A DNA stretch of 64,000 bases from Oscillospiraceae bacterium (GCA_902766785.1 CACXEO010000085.1:1-64000), one strand, 5' to 3'. Positions 23,797 through 33,594 are shown, numbered from the stretch's first letter. Notes: generated by a model not told the origin, from the letters alone. Numbers and translations: made by a program.

Positions 23797-26169
23797 ATGA
23801 GCGAGATGAAGAACCTTTCTGTGGATGAAATCCTGGACGACATCAAGCAGAAGAAGAGCGGAAGCCATGCGGATTCTTCTGCCTCTTCTGTGGATGTAGA
23901 CAGGCTGGTCGCCGAGATTATGGGGGAGCGGAAAGCCTTACAGCCGGCCGATGCAGAGCAGCCCGCGGTGGAATCCGTTCAGCCCCTGGTAAAAGCCTCG
24001 GATCCCGCGGAAGCGCCGCAGAGGCCGCAGCGGGAGAAGTTCACTGTCAAAATCCAGTTTGATGAGGAGCCGGCCCCGCCCCAAAAGGAGGAAGAGCCTC
24101 CTCGAAAAGCGGAAGGTTCCGTTTCAACGGTCGATCTGCTTGCAGAGTCGATTGCCGACCAGATTGGAGTAACTCCTGCCCGGAAAGCGGATGCGCCCAA
24201 ACCGGAACCGGAGCCAATTGTCCGGATCATTCCCGATCAGCCGGCTGTACCGGATTCTGAGGCCGATAACTCCATTTCCGCAGTGGATGAACCGACAAAA
24301 TACATAGACGACGAAGGTTTTTTTAAAAAAGCTGCGTTTTCGGACAACGCAGTTGATGAGAACCCACCAGTGCCGGATCCGCGCGCTTTTGAGGCGGTAA
24401 AACAGAAAGCTTCCCTCCCGGTAGATGAAGCGGATTATCTTGAATACCGCAGCCCGGAGGATGAGCGGGAAGTTTATACTGAAATTCTTTCGGCCCGCGG
24501 CAAACTGGTTCTCCGTATTGTTCTGCTGGCGGTTTTCGGCGGCGCTGCCTTGGTGCTTGCCCTGTTTCAGGAGTTCACGCCCCAGATGCTCCCTGCGGTT
24601 TTGCAGAAGGCGGAGCAGCCCCTTCTTTATTTGATTATCCAGTTTGTACTGCAGGTTTCCTGCCTGTTGAGCTGCTGTTCAATGGTGGGAGAAGGTTTGG
24701 TTGCGGCGGTTAGACTGCGGGCTAACCGTGACAGCCTTCCGGCCCTGGCCGCTTTGGCGGGCCTTATCCAGACGGTCGCCTGCTTTTTCCAGATTAGCTC
24801 CGTTAATGACGCGGCCGTGCATATCTATACTCCGGTTGTTGCGGGAATTCTGCTCTGCAGTTGCGGTGCAAAGCTGATGATGGTCAACCGGATGATCCTC
24901 AACTTCCGGGTGGTTGCTTCCCCTTATGAAAAATATACGACCGTCTTGATTGATGACGAAAACGCGGCGCTTGAGCTGACACGCGGCTCGGTCGCAGACG
25001 TCCCGACCGTTGCTGTTCAAAGGAAAACCGGCTTTGTGACCGATTTTATCGCCTATTCCACTGACGAAGATGTGTCAGACAGCTATGCAAAATACCTGGC
25101 GCCGGTAGGGGTCGGGTTCGCCGTCCTCCTGGGGATCGTTTCGGGGATTATGACGGCGAACCCCTACATCGGCCTTACTACGGCGGCTGCGGTGATGTGT
25201 GTATTCGCGCCGTTCTCCTACCTGTTTATGATCCAGCTCCCAATGTCCCGCGCCGCTAAAAAGTACAGCCGGGACGGCGGCGTCGTCCTTTCGCCTAGCG
25301 AGCTGGACGACTTCAGCTATACAAACGGGGCCGTTGTCACGGCGCACGACCTCTTCCCAGGCAATTCGGTCAAGCTGTTCGGGATCAAGACCTTTGCCGG
25401 CCAGCGGATTGATGAGGCGCTAATGGATGCCGCAAGCGTCATCCGCGAATCCGGAAGCGTCCTCACAAATGTCTTTGCCCAGATTATTGGAGGGGACGAG
25501 AAGCTCCTGCGCCCTGTGGATTCTCTCGTCTATGAGGACGGGATGGGGATTTCCGCCTGGGTGGCGAACAAACGGGTGCTGATCGGCAGCCGCGAGCTGA
25601 TGATTAACCATGGGATCAGCGTTCCGTCCCGCGATTATGAGGAGCGCTATTTGAACGAGGGCCACGAGTTGATCTACCTCTCCACCTCCGGGGAACTGAC
25701 AGCGGTTTTCCTTGCGAAATTTTTTGCGGCGCCCGAGGTGAAGGAGGCGATCCAGCGTCTCAGTGAGAATGGTATTCACTTGACCATCAAATCGGTGGAC
25801 GCGGTGATTACCCGGCAGAAGATGGCCGAAATCTTCGATGAGGACCCCTCCTGTTTCAAAATACTGCCGTCGCGGCTTCACCCGATTTACGACCGGTATG
25901 GTTCGGCGCAGGAGAGGGGCGGGAGCTCGGTGCTGAGCAATGGCACGTTCCAGTCTTTCAGCGGCTCGCTCGTGGGGGCAAAACGACTGCGGATGTCCAT
26001 CCTGCTCGGGAGCGTTATCCAGTTCGCTGCCATTGGACTGGGGCTTTTGATGCTGATTATCCTTACCCTGATTTCGGGGATGAGCGAGATGAAGGTGCTT
26101 TCGCTGTTTTTGTTCCAGCTTGTCTGGCTGGTGCTCACCCTGCTGCTCCCCCGGCTCAAATCGGTATAA
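23797..26169 (+). CDS. Large membrane protein resembling a P-type ATPase without catalytic motifs
   Basis: A 790-residue protein. Residues 1-225 form a Pro/Glu-rich, probably disordered cytoplasmic tail. Two pairs of membrane spans follow (about 235-360 and 430-490), then a cytoplasmic domain with features of a heavy-metal P-type ATPase N/P domain (VLIGSRELMINHGI, EGHELIYLSTSGELTAVFLAKF, EVKEAIQRLSENGIHLTI), then two final spans. DKTGT is replaced by VVTAHDLFPGN, the TGD motif by KSVDA, and GDGxND is missing. It should therefore not pump ions by the usual cycle. Start: ATG 23797 with GGAGGG upstream. Role unknown. Confidence 0.75.
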   Translation: MSEMKNLSVDEILDDIKQKKSGSHADSSASSVDVDRLVAEIMGERKALQPADAEQPAVESVQPLVKASDPAEAPQRPQREKFTVKIQFDEEPAPPQKEEEPPRKAEGSVSTVDLLAESIADQIGVTPARKADAPKPEPEPIVRIIPDQPAVPDSEADNSISAVDEPTKYIDDEGFFKKAAFSDNAVDENPPVPDPRAFEAVKQKASLPVDEADYLEYRSPEDEREVYTEILSARGKLVLRIVLLAVFGGAALVLALFQEFTPQMLPAVLQKAEQPLLYLIIQFVLQVSCLLSCCSMVGEGLVAAVRLRANRDSLPALAALAGLIQTVACFFQISSVNDAAVHIYTPVVAGILLCSCGAKLMMVNRMILNFRVVASPYEKYTTVLIDDENAALELTRGSVADVPTVAVQRKTGFVTDFIAYSTDEDVSDSYAKYLAPVGVGFAVLLGIVSGIMTANPYIGLTTAAAVMCVFAPFSYLFMIQLPMSRAAKKYSRDGGVVLSPSELDDFSYTNGAVVTAHDLFPGNSVKLFGIKTFAGQRIDEALMDAASVIRESGSVLTNVFAQIIGGDEKLLRPVDSLVYEDGMGISAWVANKRVLIGSRELMINHGISVPSRDYEERYLNEGHELIYLSTSGELTAVFLAKFFAAPEVKEAIQRLSENGIHLTIKSVDAVITRQKMAEIFDEDPSCFKILPSRLHPIYDRYGSAQERGGSSVLSNGTFQSFSGSLVGAKRLRMSILLGSVIQFAAIGLGLLMLIILTLISGMSEMKVLSLFLFQLVWLVLTLLLPRLKSV

Positions 26170-26175
26170 ATGATG

Positions 26176-26208
26176 AAAAAGGCAGGGGATTCATCCCCTG
26201 CCTTTTTT
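26176..26208 (+). terminator. Terminator after the P-type-ATPase-like gene
   Basis: Stem AAAAAGGCAGGGGAT / ATCCCCTGCCTTTTTT around a TC loop. Confidence 0.9.
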
Positions 26209-26247
26209 GGTTGCCGTAAATGCCGTAGATTCTGGGCAGTTTTATGA

Positions 26248-26275
26248 AGCCCCGGTAAAGACCGGGGCTTTTTTT
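26248..26275 (+). terminator. Second tandem terminator
   Basis: Stem AGCCCCGGT (26248-26256) / ACCGGGGCT (26261-26269), AAAG loop, followed by seven T. It lies 40 bp after the first terminator. Confidence 0.85.
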
Positions 26276-26405
26276 AGGCAGGGCAGCTGCATATTTGCCT
26301 TGCTTTCCGCATAGATTTAAGCAGGACAAGCGGCGCAGAAAGGGTTTTTGTGAAAAACAATCAAAAATTTATCATATATTTAGCATAAAAGACCGGGAAA
26401 ATCCA

Positions 26406-26434
26406 TTGCGCGATCTATGCAAATATGATATAAT
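26406..26434 (+). promoter_or_regulatory. Sigma-A promoter of the EF-G paralogue
   Basis: TTGCGC (26406-26411), 17-bp spacer, TATAAT (26429-26434), 55 bp before the ATG. Confidence 0.65.
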
Positions 26435-26488
26435 TCAAACATTGAATTGAAACTTTGTATACAGTTTCAACAAAGAAGGAGTGGTCAT

Positions 26489-28555
26489 ATGAGCCGTTTA
26501 GGGGCGGATAGGATTAAAAATGTTGCGTTGGCTGGTCATGCGGGATCTGGAAAGACATCGCTGGCGGAAGCAATGATGTTTAAAGCAGGCGTCATTGACC
26601 GCCATGGCAAGGTTGCCGAAGGAAACACGGTGTGTGATTTTGATCCGGAAGAAGTAAAGAGAAGGGCGTCTTTATCGCTCTCAGTTGCACAGTTTGGGTA
26701 TAACGACGTCAAGCTGAATCTTTTAGATACGCCCGGGCTGTTTGATTTTGCCGCCGGTCTTTATGAAGGCGTCAGCGCGGCAGACAGCGTCCTGATTGCC
26801 GTTTCCGGCAAGTCGGGTGTTACGGTAGGCGCAAAAAAAGCTTACAAACTGGCTAAAAAGTGTGGAAAAGCCACTATGTTTTTTGTTGGGAAAATGGACA
26901 GCGAAAATGCTGATTTTTATAAAGTTCTGGAGAGCCTGAAGGCCGAGTTCGGCCCGTCGGTCTGCCCAATTGTCGTGCCGTATTCTCGGAATGGGAAAGT
27001 AGAATGTTATATAAACCTTCTGGAGATGCGTGCGTATAAATACGACAAGAATGGCGCTGCCGTTCAGGTTGAAATGCCGGACAGCGAACACAGGCTGGAT
27101 GGCCTGATTGCCGCTATCAGCGAAGCAATTGCTGAAACAGACGAAGAACTTTTTGAAAAGTTTTTCTCCGGCGAACAGTTTACCTATTTTGAATTGATCA
27201 GCGGGCTGCACAATGGAATCAAAAATGGCAGCATTACCCCGGTGCTCTGCGGAAGCGCACAGGAACTTCAGGGGATTGATATGCTTTTAGAGGCTGTCGC
27301 CAAAATGCTTCCGTCAGCTGCGGAGGCTTCTGGAAGGGAAGCGGTCTGTGCCGATACTGTCATTAATGTCGACTGCGACGAGGGTTCCCTTTTAAGCGCC
27401 TATGTTTTTAAAACGGTTGCGGATCCTTTTGTAGGAAAACTTTCCTATATCAAAGTGGTTTCAGGCGTTCTCACACCTGAAAGCGCCGTTGTTAATATGA
27501 CTTCGGGTCAGCCGGAAAAAATGGGTAAAATGTTGGCCGTCAGGGGAAAAAAGCAGGATGAGATTAAAGAGGCTGGCGCGGGTGACCTGGTGGCAGTTAC
27601 AAAATTGAACGCCCTGACCGGCGATACCCTTTGCGACCCGAAGCGCCAAGTTGTTTTTGAAAAAACAGAATTTCCGCAGCCGTGCTATTCTCTGGCGGTC
27701 AAGACGTCCGCCAGCGGGGATGAAAGCAAGGTTTCAAACGGGATTCACCGCCTGCTTGAAGAGGATCCTTCCCTGGGGTTTGAGCTTAATACCGAAACCC
27801 ACCAGCAGATTCTGAGCGGGCTGGGCGAACAGCATCTCGATGTGGCCGTTGCCAAACTTAAGAACAAATTCGGCGTGGCGGTCGAGCTGGAACCGCCGAT
27901 TATCGCCTACCGTGAAACCATCCGCAAAAAGGTAAAGGCGGAAGGGAAACACAAAAAGCAGACCGGCGGCCACGGCCAGTACGGCCATGTAGTTATCGAG
28001 TTTGAGCCGTGGGACTGCGACGACCTGATCTTTGAAGAAAAGGTATTTGGCGGCTCTGTCCCGAAAGGATACTTCCCGGCGGTTGAAAAGGGACTGCGGG
28101 ACAGCGTTCTGAAAGGTGTTCTCGCGGGTTATCCGGTTGTAGGGTTGAAGGCAACTCTGCTCGACGGCTCTTACCACCCGGTAGATTCATCTGAAATGGC
28201 CTTTAAAACGGCAGCCGGCATTGCCTACCGCGAAGGGATTTCTCAGGCATCCCCGATTCTTCTCGAACCTATCGGCCTTCTCAAAGCGGTTGTGCCGGAT
28301 GATAAGACCGGTGATCTGATGGGTGATTTGAATAAGCGCAGGGGCCGCGTCCTTGGGATGAATCCCGAAGAGCCGGGCTATACCGTAATTGAGGCGAACG
28401 TCCCAATGTCAGAAATGCAGGATTTTGCAAATACCTTGCGCCAGATGACCCAGGGCGACGGAAGCTTTACAGTTTCGTTTGAGCGATATGAACCGCTGCC
28501 AGAACAGCTGCAGGCCGCCGTGATTCAAAAAGCGGCGGAGATTTTCGGGAAATAA
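26489..28555 (+). CDS. EF-G-like translational GTPase paralogue
   Basis: A 688-residue protein with all five EF-G domains: G domain (P-loop GHAGSGKT near residue 15, DTPG near 80), domain II, III (LGEQHLDVAVAKLKNKF), IV (GGHGQYGHVVIEFEP) and V (LEPIGLLKAVVPDD). The guanine-specificity motif NKxD reads GKMD (FFVGKMDSEN), a replacement of the normally invariant Asn. It is a paralogue of the housekeeping fusA, which normally sits with rpsL/rpsG/tuf and is not here. Roles of such paralogues range from ribosome recycling to unknown. ATG 26489 follows AAGGAG; the upstream extension to 26447 was rejected. Confidence 0.9.
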   Translation: MSRLGADRIKNVALAGHAGSGKTSLAEAMMFKAGVIDRHGKVAEGNTVCDFDPEEVKRRASLSLSVAQFGYNDVKLNLLDTPGLFDFAAGLYEGVSAADSVLIAVSGKSGVTVGAKKAYKLAKKCGKATMFFVGKMDSENADFYKVLESLKAEFGPSVCPIVVPYSRNGKVECYINLLEMRAYKYDKNGAAVQVEMPDSEHRLDGLIAAISEAIAETDEELFEKFFSGEQFTYFELISGLHNGIKNGSITPVLCGSAQELQGIDMLLEAVAKMLPSAAEASGREAVCADTVINVDCDEGSLLSAYVFKTVADPFVGKLSYIKVVSGVLTPESAVVNMTSGQPEKMGKMLAVRGKKQDEIKEAGAGDLVAVTKLNALTGDTLCDPKRQVVFEKTEFPQPCYSLAVKTSASGDESKVSNGIHRLLEEDPSLGFELNTETHQQILSGLGEQHLDVAVAKLKNKFGVAVELEPPIIAYRETIRKKVKAEGKHKKQTGGHGQYGHVVIEFEPWDCDDLIFEEKVFGGSVPKGYFPAVEKGLRDSVLKGVLAGYPVVGLKATLLDGSYHPVDSSEMAFKTAAGIAYREGISQASPILLEPIGLLKAVVPDDKTGDLMGDLNKRRGRVLGMNPEEPGYTVIEANVPMSEMQDFANTLRQMTQGDGSFTVSFERYEPLPEQLQAAVIQKAAEIFGK

Positions 28556-28620
28556 TTGGTACTGATTCGGAACACAGGGACATATACATTACTAACGCAC
28601 CAGCAAGGGGGTAATGTAAT

Positions 28621-29100
28621 ATGTTTCTGTGTTCCATTCGTATGTCCAAAATAAAAATATTTGTTGTATTCGCGGCGATTCTTGCGGTTGGGATTGTTTC
28701 TATTGTGCTGATCACTTCATCTTCAAACTCCAATAAGGTGCCGGATACCATGCCGCCGGTTGAAATGATGACAGCTGAAACCAACGACCAGCGAGTCGCT
28801 TTCTTGGAGTACTTCGGATGGAAGGTTGTTGCTGACCCTACCGAGGTTGCCGAGGTTGCGGTTCCAAACGAGTTCGACGACGTCTATCAGAACTATAATG
28901 CCATTCAGCGACAGCAGGGGTTGGATTTGGAAGGGTATAAGGGAAAAACGGTGCAGCGCTATGTTTATCTTGTCACCAATTATCCGGATGGAAAAACGAA
29001 CGTTTTTGCCCATCTTTTAATCTGTGACAACGTTATCATTGGCGGCGATATTGCATCCAGCGAACTGGACGGTTTTATGCACGGATTTATAAAACCGTAA
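28621..29100 (+). CDS. DUF4830-like membrane-anchored protein
   Basis: A 159-residue protein with an N-terminal anchor (about residues 12-32, IFVVFAAILAVGIVSIVLI), a Ser/Asn linker and an extracytoplasmic domain (RVAFLEYFGWKVVADPTEVAEV, then FDDVYQNYNAIQRQQGLDL) that resembles DUF4830. Function unknown. ATG 28621 follows AAGGGGG at good spacing; ATG 28642 is an alternative. Similar proteins are common as single genes in Oscillospirales. Confidence 0.75.
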   Translation: MFLCSIRMSKIKIFVVFAAILAVGIVSIVLITSSSNSNKVPDTMPPVEMMTAETNDQRVAFLEYFGWKVVADPTEVAEVAVPNEFDDVYQNYNAIQRQQGLDLEGYKGKTVQRYVYLVTNYPDGKTNVFAHLLICDNVIIGGDIASSELDGFMHGFIKP

Positions 29101-29128
29101 TTCAACTAAAAAATAGCAACGAAATGAC

Positions 29129-29166
29129 AGCGCTACCTAAGATTGTTTTTTAGGTGGCGCTGTGTT
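29129..29166 (+). terminator. Likely terminator of the DUF4830-like gene
   Basis: Stem AGCGCTACCTAA (29129-29140) / TTAGGTGGCGCT (29150-29161) with one G-T wobble; the following T-tract is weak. Confidence 0.5.
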
Positions 29167-29259
29167 ATGCTTTAAATAAGAATATTTCGTATTTATGGAG
29201 CGGAATATAGAAGTGCTGAAAATAGTTGTTATATGTTTGGCAAAAACATGAGGTTTTAA

Positions 29260-30144
29260 ATGGAAAAAGTTTTACTTGATACGGATATTGGCGGGGATAT
29301 TGATGACGCGATTTGCCTTGCTTATTTGTTAAAAGAGCCCCTGTGTGAGCTTCTTGGTATTACAACCGTTAGCGGAAAAGTAGAAAAACGAGCGGAAGTG
29401 GCAGATGCGATTTGCAAGGCCGCAGGTCAAACAATACCAATTGTTGCAGGTTTGGACACAACTCTACAGCCAATTCCTGTGTATCCCACACCGGAAGGGG
29501 CGGACGCACTGAATCGCTGGAAACATCAAACCTATCAAAAAGGAGATGCCCCAGCTTTTTTATACCAAAACATTAAGGAGCACCCCTATGAGGTGATATT
29601 GATTGGAATTGGCAGTATGACCAATATTGCCACTTTGTTTCGTGCTTATCCGGATGCTGTTCGTTTGTTAAAAGGCCTTTATGTGATGAATGGCTATTTT
29701 GGAACACGGCCGTTGCTGGAGCCTTGGTATAATTGGAACTCATGGGCTGATCCGTTGGCCTCTCAAATTGTATTTTCGTCTAGCGCTGTGACACACAAAG
29801 TATTTCCGCTTGAAGTTACAGATTCTCTTACAATAGAGTCTAAGGCGGCGGAGTCCATTTTTATAGGGGACACGGATTTAATGAAGGCGGTATTCGATTT
29901 TGGCCATAACTGGCTTGAAAGTTCGGGAAAGCTGACGATGCATGACCCTTTAGCCGCTGTTTCTGTCTTTTATCCGGATATTTGCCGCTTTGAGCGGGGT
30001 TTCGTTACGGTTGAAACCGATGAGGTCGGCAAAATGGGATCAACAAGGTTTATACCGAATGAAAATGGAAATGTTGAAATTGCCAGAAGCGTGGAAAAAG
30101 AACGTTTTTATCGTATTCTATCTGCTAATATTAAGGGGAGGTAA
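29260..30144 (+). CDS. Inosine/uridine-preferring nucleoside hydrolase family protein
   Basis: A 294-residue enzyme that hydrolyses ribonucleosides to base and ribose. The calcium-binding motif DTDIGGDIDDA at residues 7-17 is diagnostic, and later segments (IGIGSMTNIA, HDPLAAVSVFYP) hold the other active-site residues, including the His-Asp near 231. Base preference cannot be predicted. It starts at ATG 29260, has AT-richer codons than its neighbours, and ends three bases before rsuA, so the two may be co-transcribed. Confidence 0.93.
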   Translation: MEKVLLDTDIGGDIDDAICLAYLLKEPLCELLGITTVSGKVEKRAEVADAICKAAGQTIPIVAGLDTTLQPIPVYPTPEGADALNRWKHQTYQKGDAPAFLYQNIKEHPYEVILIGIGSMTNIATLFRAYPDAVRLLKGLYVMNGYFGTRPLLEPWYNWNSWADPLASQIVFSSSAVTHKVFPLEVTDSLTIESKAAESIFIGDTDLMKAVFDFGHNWLESSGKLTMHDPLAAVSVFYPDICRFERGFVTVETDEVGKMGSTRFIPNENGNVEIARSVEKERFYRILSANIKGR

Positions 30145-30147
30145 TCA

Positions 30148-30873
30148 ATGCGCCTTGACCGTTTTCTGACAGGGCAGAATATATCCAGCCGGAAAGAGGC
30201 GAAGGAGCTCGCAAAAGCCGGACTCATCACTGTCAACGGCGCTGTGGTGAAAGATACGTCTGTAAACATTGAGCCGGAGGCTGATCTGGTGGCAGTGCGC
30301 GGCGTGCCGGTTCACTATAAAAAGCATCTTTATATTATGCTCAATAAACCGGGCGGCGTGGTATGTGCCACCGAGGATAAACGTCATCGGACTGTTTTGG
30401 ACCTCCTGCCGGAACCGCTTCAAAGAAGAGGGCTTTTTCCGGCGGGCAGGCTGGATATTGATACCGAGGGGTTTGTGCTGATTACCGACGACGGTAATTT
30501 CGCCCATAAAATGCTTTCGCCAAAGCACCATGTTTCCAAAACCTACCGGGCGGTTCTGGCTCATGCTATTGGGAAAGATGAAATAGAGCGGTTTTGTTCC
30601 GGCGTTGTGCTGGAGGACGGAACGCCCTGTCTCCCGGCGGAGCTTACCGTGCTGGAGGACGGTGGGAAACCGTTGGTAGAGGCTGTTTTGTATGAAGGGA
30701 AGTTTCACCAGGTAAAGCGGATGTTTGAGGCCGTCGGCAATAGGGTGGAGGCTCTCAGCCGGGTAAAAATTGGTGCTCTTCCGCTTGATCCGGATCTGCC
30801 GTCGGGCGGGGCAAGAGAAATTTTGCACAAAGAATGTTTGCTAATTTTAGGCAGTAATTCGAACGAAAAATGA
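30148..30873 (+). CDS. rsuA: 16S rRNA pseudouridine synthase, RsuA family
   Basis: A 241-residue protein with an N-terminal S4 domain (MRLDRFLTGQNISSRKEAKEL) and the RluB/E/F-RsuA catalytic domain, with the nucleophile Asp in GRLDIDTEG and FHQVKRMFEAVGN near the end. The likely product is pseudouridine 516 in 16S rRNA, as for RsuA; other members of the family modify 23S rRNA. ATG 30148 follows GGGGAGG within the last codons of the nucleoside hydrolase gene. Confidence 0.93.
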   Translation: MRLDRFLTGQNISSRKEAKELAKAGLITVNGAVVKDTSVNIEPEADLVAVRGVPVHYKKHLYIMLNKPGGVVCATEDKRHRTVLDLLPEPLQRRGLFPAGRLDIDTEGFVLITDDGNFAHKMLSPKHHVSKTYRAVLAHAIGKDEIERFCSGVVLEDGTPCLPAELTVLEDGGKPLVEAVLYEGKFHQVKRMFEAVGNRVEALSRVKIGALPLDPDLPSGGAREILHKECLLILGSNSNEK

Positions 30874-30953
30874 ACATTTTTTGTACGCCGGAGCAATTTT
30901 AGTAAATATATATAAACTGGATTTTGAAACTTTGGCTATTAACCTTATTGCTT

Positions 30954-30982
30954 TTTACAGGCTCAATTTGTTATAGTATAAG
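30954..30982 (+). promoter_or_regulatory. Sigma-A promoter of the sugar ABC ATPase gene
   Basis: TTTACA (30954-30959), 17-bp spacer, TATAAG (30977-30982), 36 bp before the ATG. Confidence 0.65.
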
Positions 30983-31018
30983 TGCGATGTTGCTACAAAT
31001 TATTAGGAGGTATATAGA

Positions 31019-32128
31019 ATGGCAAACTTATCATTGCGTAACATTCAGAAGGTTTATCAGGGCGGCGTTCAGGCTGTTTCTGACTTTAATCTTGAAATCG
31101 AAGACAAAGAGTTTTTAATTTTGGTCGGTCCTTCCGGCTGTGGTAAATCTACAACCCTTCGTATGATCGCTGGCCTTGAGGAAATTACTGGCGGCCAGCT
31201 GTACATAGGCGATGAGCTGATGAATGATGTCGCTCCGAAAGACCGTGATATTGCAATGGTTTTCCAGAGCTATGCGCTCTATCCGCACATGACTGTTTTT
31301 GACAACATGGCGTTCGGCCTGAAGCTCCGCAAAACCCCAAAAGATGAAATTAAGCGCCGCGTTGAAGAGGCGGCAAGAATTCTTGATATTACCCACCTGC
31401 TTGACCGTAAGCCGAAAGCTCTTTCCGGTGGTCAGAGACAGCGTGTTGCTCTTGGCCGTGCTATCGTCCGTGAGCCGAAGGTCTTCCTCTTCGACGAACC
31501 TCTTTCCAACTTGGATGCGAAGCTCCGTGCTCAAATGCGTACCGAGCTGACCAAACTGCATTATCGTCTCGGCACTACTTTCATCTACGTAACCCATGAC
31601 CAGATTGAGGCTATGACGATGGGTGACCGTATCGTTGTTATGAAAGACGGTTTCATCCAGCAGGTTGATAATCCGCAGGCTCTGTATGACAAACCGTGCA
31701 ACATCTTTGTTGCTGGGTTCATTGGCTCTCCGCAGATGAACTTTGTAGACGCTACACTGGTTGAAGAAGGTGGCAAAGTTTACTTCACTTTTGGCCAGTA
31801 CAAAATCCCGCTTCCGGCAGCAAAAGCTGACAACGAAAACGTCCGTGCTTCTATCGGCAAGGAAGTTGTAGTTGGTATTCGTCCGGAAGGGCTTCATGAC
31901 GAAGAAATGTACCTCTCTACCATGACCGATGGTATTATTGAGTGTGACGTTGACGTTGTTGAGCTGATGGGCGCTGAGACTTATATTTACTTCTCTGTTG
32001 AAGGTATTAACATGACCGCTCGTGTTTCCCGTACAAAAGCTCGTCCGGGCGACAAAGTCAAAATGGCGATTGACCTCAACCGCATTCACATCTTCGATAA
32101 AGAAACCGAGCAGGTTATTTGTAACTAA
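31019..32128 (+). CDS. ugpC: Carbohydrate ABC transporter ATPase, MsmX/UgpC type
   Basis: A 369-residue ATPase with Walker [18 protein letters not shown] signature, Walker [10 protein letters not shown] and a C-terminal MalK-type OB regulatory domain ([11 protein letters not shown]). These proteins energise several sugar importers in trans, and here no permease or binding-protein gene is adjacent, which fits a shared multitask ATPase like B. subtilis MsmX. The codons are biased towards CGT, GGT and CTT, unlike the neighbours, suggesting strong expression. AGGAGG precedes the ATG and a terminator follows. Confidence 0.94.
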   Translation: MANLSLRNIQKVYQGGVQAVSDFNLEIEDKEFLILVGPSGCGKSTTLRMIAGLEEITGGQLYIGDELMNDVAPKDRDIAMVFQSYALYPHMTVFDNMAFGLKLRKTPKDEIKRRVEEAARILDITHLLDRKPKALSGGQRQRVALGRAIVREPKVFLFDEPLSNLDAKLRAQMRTELTKLHYRLGTTFIYVTHDQIEAMTMGDRIVVMKDGFIQQVDNPQALYDKPCNIFVAGFIGSPQMNFVDATLVEEGGKVYFTFGQYKIPLPAAKADNENVRASIGKEVVVGIRPEGLHDEEMYLSTMTDGIIECDVDVVELMGAETYIYFSVEGINMTARVSRTKARPGDKVKMAIDLNRIHIFDKETEQVICN

Positions 32129-32141
32129 GTTTGCTATTTTA

Positions 32142-32174
32142 AAAGGCTGCCGCAGTATTGCGGCAGCCTTTTTG
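32142..32174 (+). terminator. Terminator of the sugar ABC ATPase gene
   Basis: Stem AAAGGCTGCCGCA / TGCGGCAGCCTTT with GTAT loop and a T-tail. Confidence 0.92.
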
Positions 32175-32189
32175 CTTTTGTAAAGAATA

Positions 32190-32219
32190 CCGCTGCCATT
32201 AAAACCGGCGGCGGTTTTT
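32190..32219 (+). terminator. Second terminator-like hairpin
   Basis: CCGCTGCC (32190-32197) / GGCGGCGG (32207-32214) with one mismatch, followed by five T; probably a backup terminator. Confidence 0.6.
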
Positions 32220-32364
32220 GACAGAAAAATATTTCCATTGCCGCTTTTACGGTTTATTAACAACTTAAAAATTAAATTATGTTACAATTTGTAATATATT
32301 AGGCTGATTTAAGGTGGCTTTTTAACAACATAACAAAAACAGACAGGTTTTTCTCCGCAAGTTG

Positions 32365-32393
32365 TTGCAAAATGTTAAAATATTATGTAAAAT
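32365..32393 (+). promoter_or_regulatory. Sigma-A promoter of the CdaR-type regulator gene
   Basis: TTGCAA (32365-32370), 17-bp spacer, TAAAAT (32388-32393) in a very AT-rich stretch that otherwise shows no gene. Confidence 0.55.
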
Positions 32394-32436
32394 AAGATTT
32401 GAATTGTATTATTTTTTATGTAAGAGGGGATAAATT

Positions 32437-33522
32437 ATGTCGAACCGGTTGTTTCAGGGCATTGTTCATCAAATGAGAGATACAATCGACCGCGTCATCG
32501 GTGTTGTAGATGATCAGGCCACCATCATTGCATGCAGTGAGTTGTCCCGTATAGGCATTACCAACGAGTTTATCTCGCTGGATATCACAGAGGGGCATGA
32601 CGTTTTTGTGCGTGACGGTTTAACTTATAAACCGTTTGGTTCGCATATCAAACCGGATTTTGCAGTTTTTGTCGAAGGGGTGGATGACGCCGCGGCGAAA
32701 TACGCGCAGATCCTTGCGGTTTCTCTTTCCAGTATCAAACAGTATTACGATGAAAAGTACGACCGCAATAACTTTATCAAAAATGTCGTCCTCGATAATA
32801 TTCTGCCGGGCGACATCTATGTTAAGGCCAGAGAACTCCACTTTAACACCGACGTCAGCCGCGTTGCTCTTCTCATCCGAATCACTTCATCCCATGAGGT
32901 TTCGGCATATGACGTCATCCAGAACCTGTTCCCTGACAAGCAGAAGGATTTTGTCTTCAATATCAGCGAAAGCGATATCGTCCTGATTAAGGAAATTAAG
33001 CCGACTATTGAATCCAAGGATCTGGAAAAACTGGCCTGTTCAATTGTCGATACCCTTTCGAGCGAGTTTTATACCAAGGCAGTCGTTGGAATCGGCACGC
33101 CGGTTATCGGTGTAAAGGACCTTGCCCATTCCTTTAAAGAGGCGCAGATTGCGTTGGAGGTCGGGAAGGTATTCGATACCGATAAAGCCATTGTCAGCTA
33201 TGACAACCTGGGAATTGCCCGGTTAATCTACCAGCTGCCGACTACTCTTTGCGATACTTTTTTGAAAGAAGTGTTCAAACGGGGCTCAATTGAGTCGCTT
33301 GATTATGAGACCTTGTTTACCATCCAGAAGTTTTTTGAGAACAACTTAAATGTTTCCGAAACATCCAGGAAACTGTTTGTTCACCGGAATACTCTGGTTT
33401 ACCGCCTGGAGAAGATTAAAAAGCTGACAGGGCTTGATCTGCGTGAGTTTGACCATGCAATCATCTTTAAAATTGCTCTGATGGTGAAAAAATACCTGAC
33501 TTCAAATCCGGTTAAATTTTGA
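32437..33522 (+). CDS. CdaR/PucR-family transcriptional regulator
   Basis: A 361-residue protein with an N-terminal sugar-diacid-recognition-like region, a central GGDEF-like CdaR region and a C-terminal PucR helix-turn-helix (NLNVSETSRKLFVHRNTLVYRLEKIKKLTGLD, near residues 300-332). Members sense small molecules and control nearby metabolic genes. Here the flanks are a sugar ATPase and ftsE, so its target is unclear. AGAGGGG precedes the ATG. The gene is preceded by a terminator and its own promoter, so it is not co-transcribed with ugpC. Confidence 0.85.
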   Translation: MSNRLFQGIVHQMRDTIDRVIGVVDDQATIIACSELSRIGITNEFISLDITEGHDVFVRDGLTYKPFGSHIKPDFAVFVEGVDDAAAKYAQILAVSLSSIKQYYDEKYDRNNFIKNVVLDNILPGDIYVKARELHFNTDVSRVALLIRITSSHEVSAYDVIQNLFPDKQKDFVFNISESDIVLIKEIKPTIESKDLEKLACSIVDTLSSEFYTKAVVGIGTPVIGVKDLAHSFKEAQIALEVGKVFDTDKAIVSYDNLGIARLIYQLPTTLCDTFLKEVFKRGSIESLDYETLFTIQKFFENNLNVSETSRKLFVHRNTLVYRLEKIKKLTGLDLREFDHAIIFKIALMVKKYLTSNPVKF

Positions 33523-33594
33523 CCGGATTCCCTTGCGGCAGCAACAGGACGAGTGGACGTAAGTGAATGATTATCTTGAATTGTGGTGCATAGT

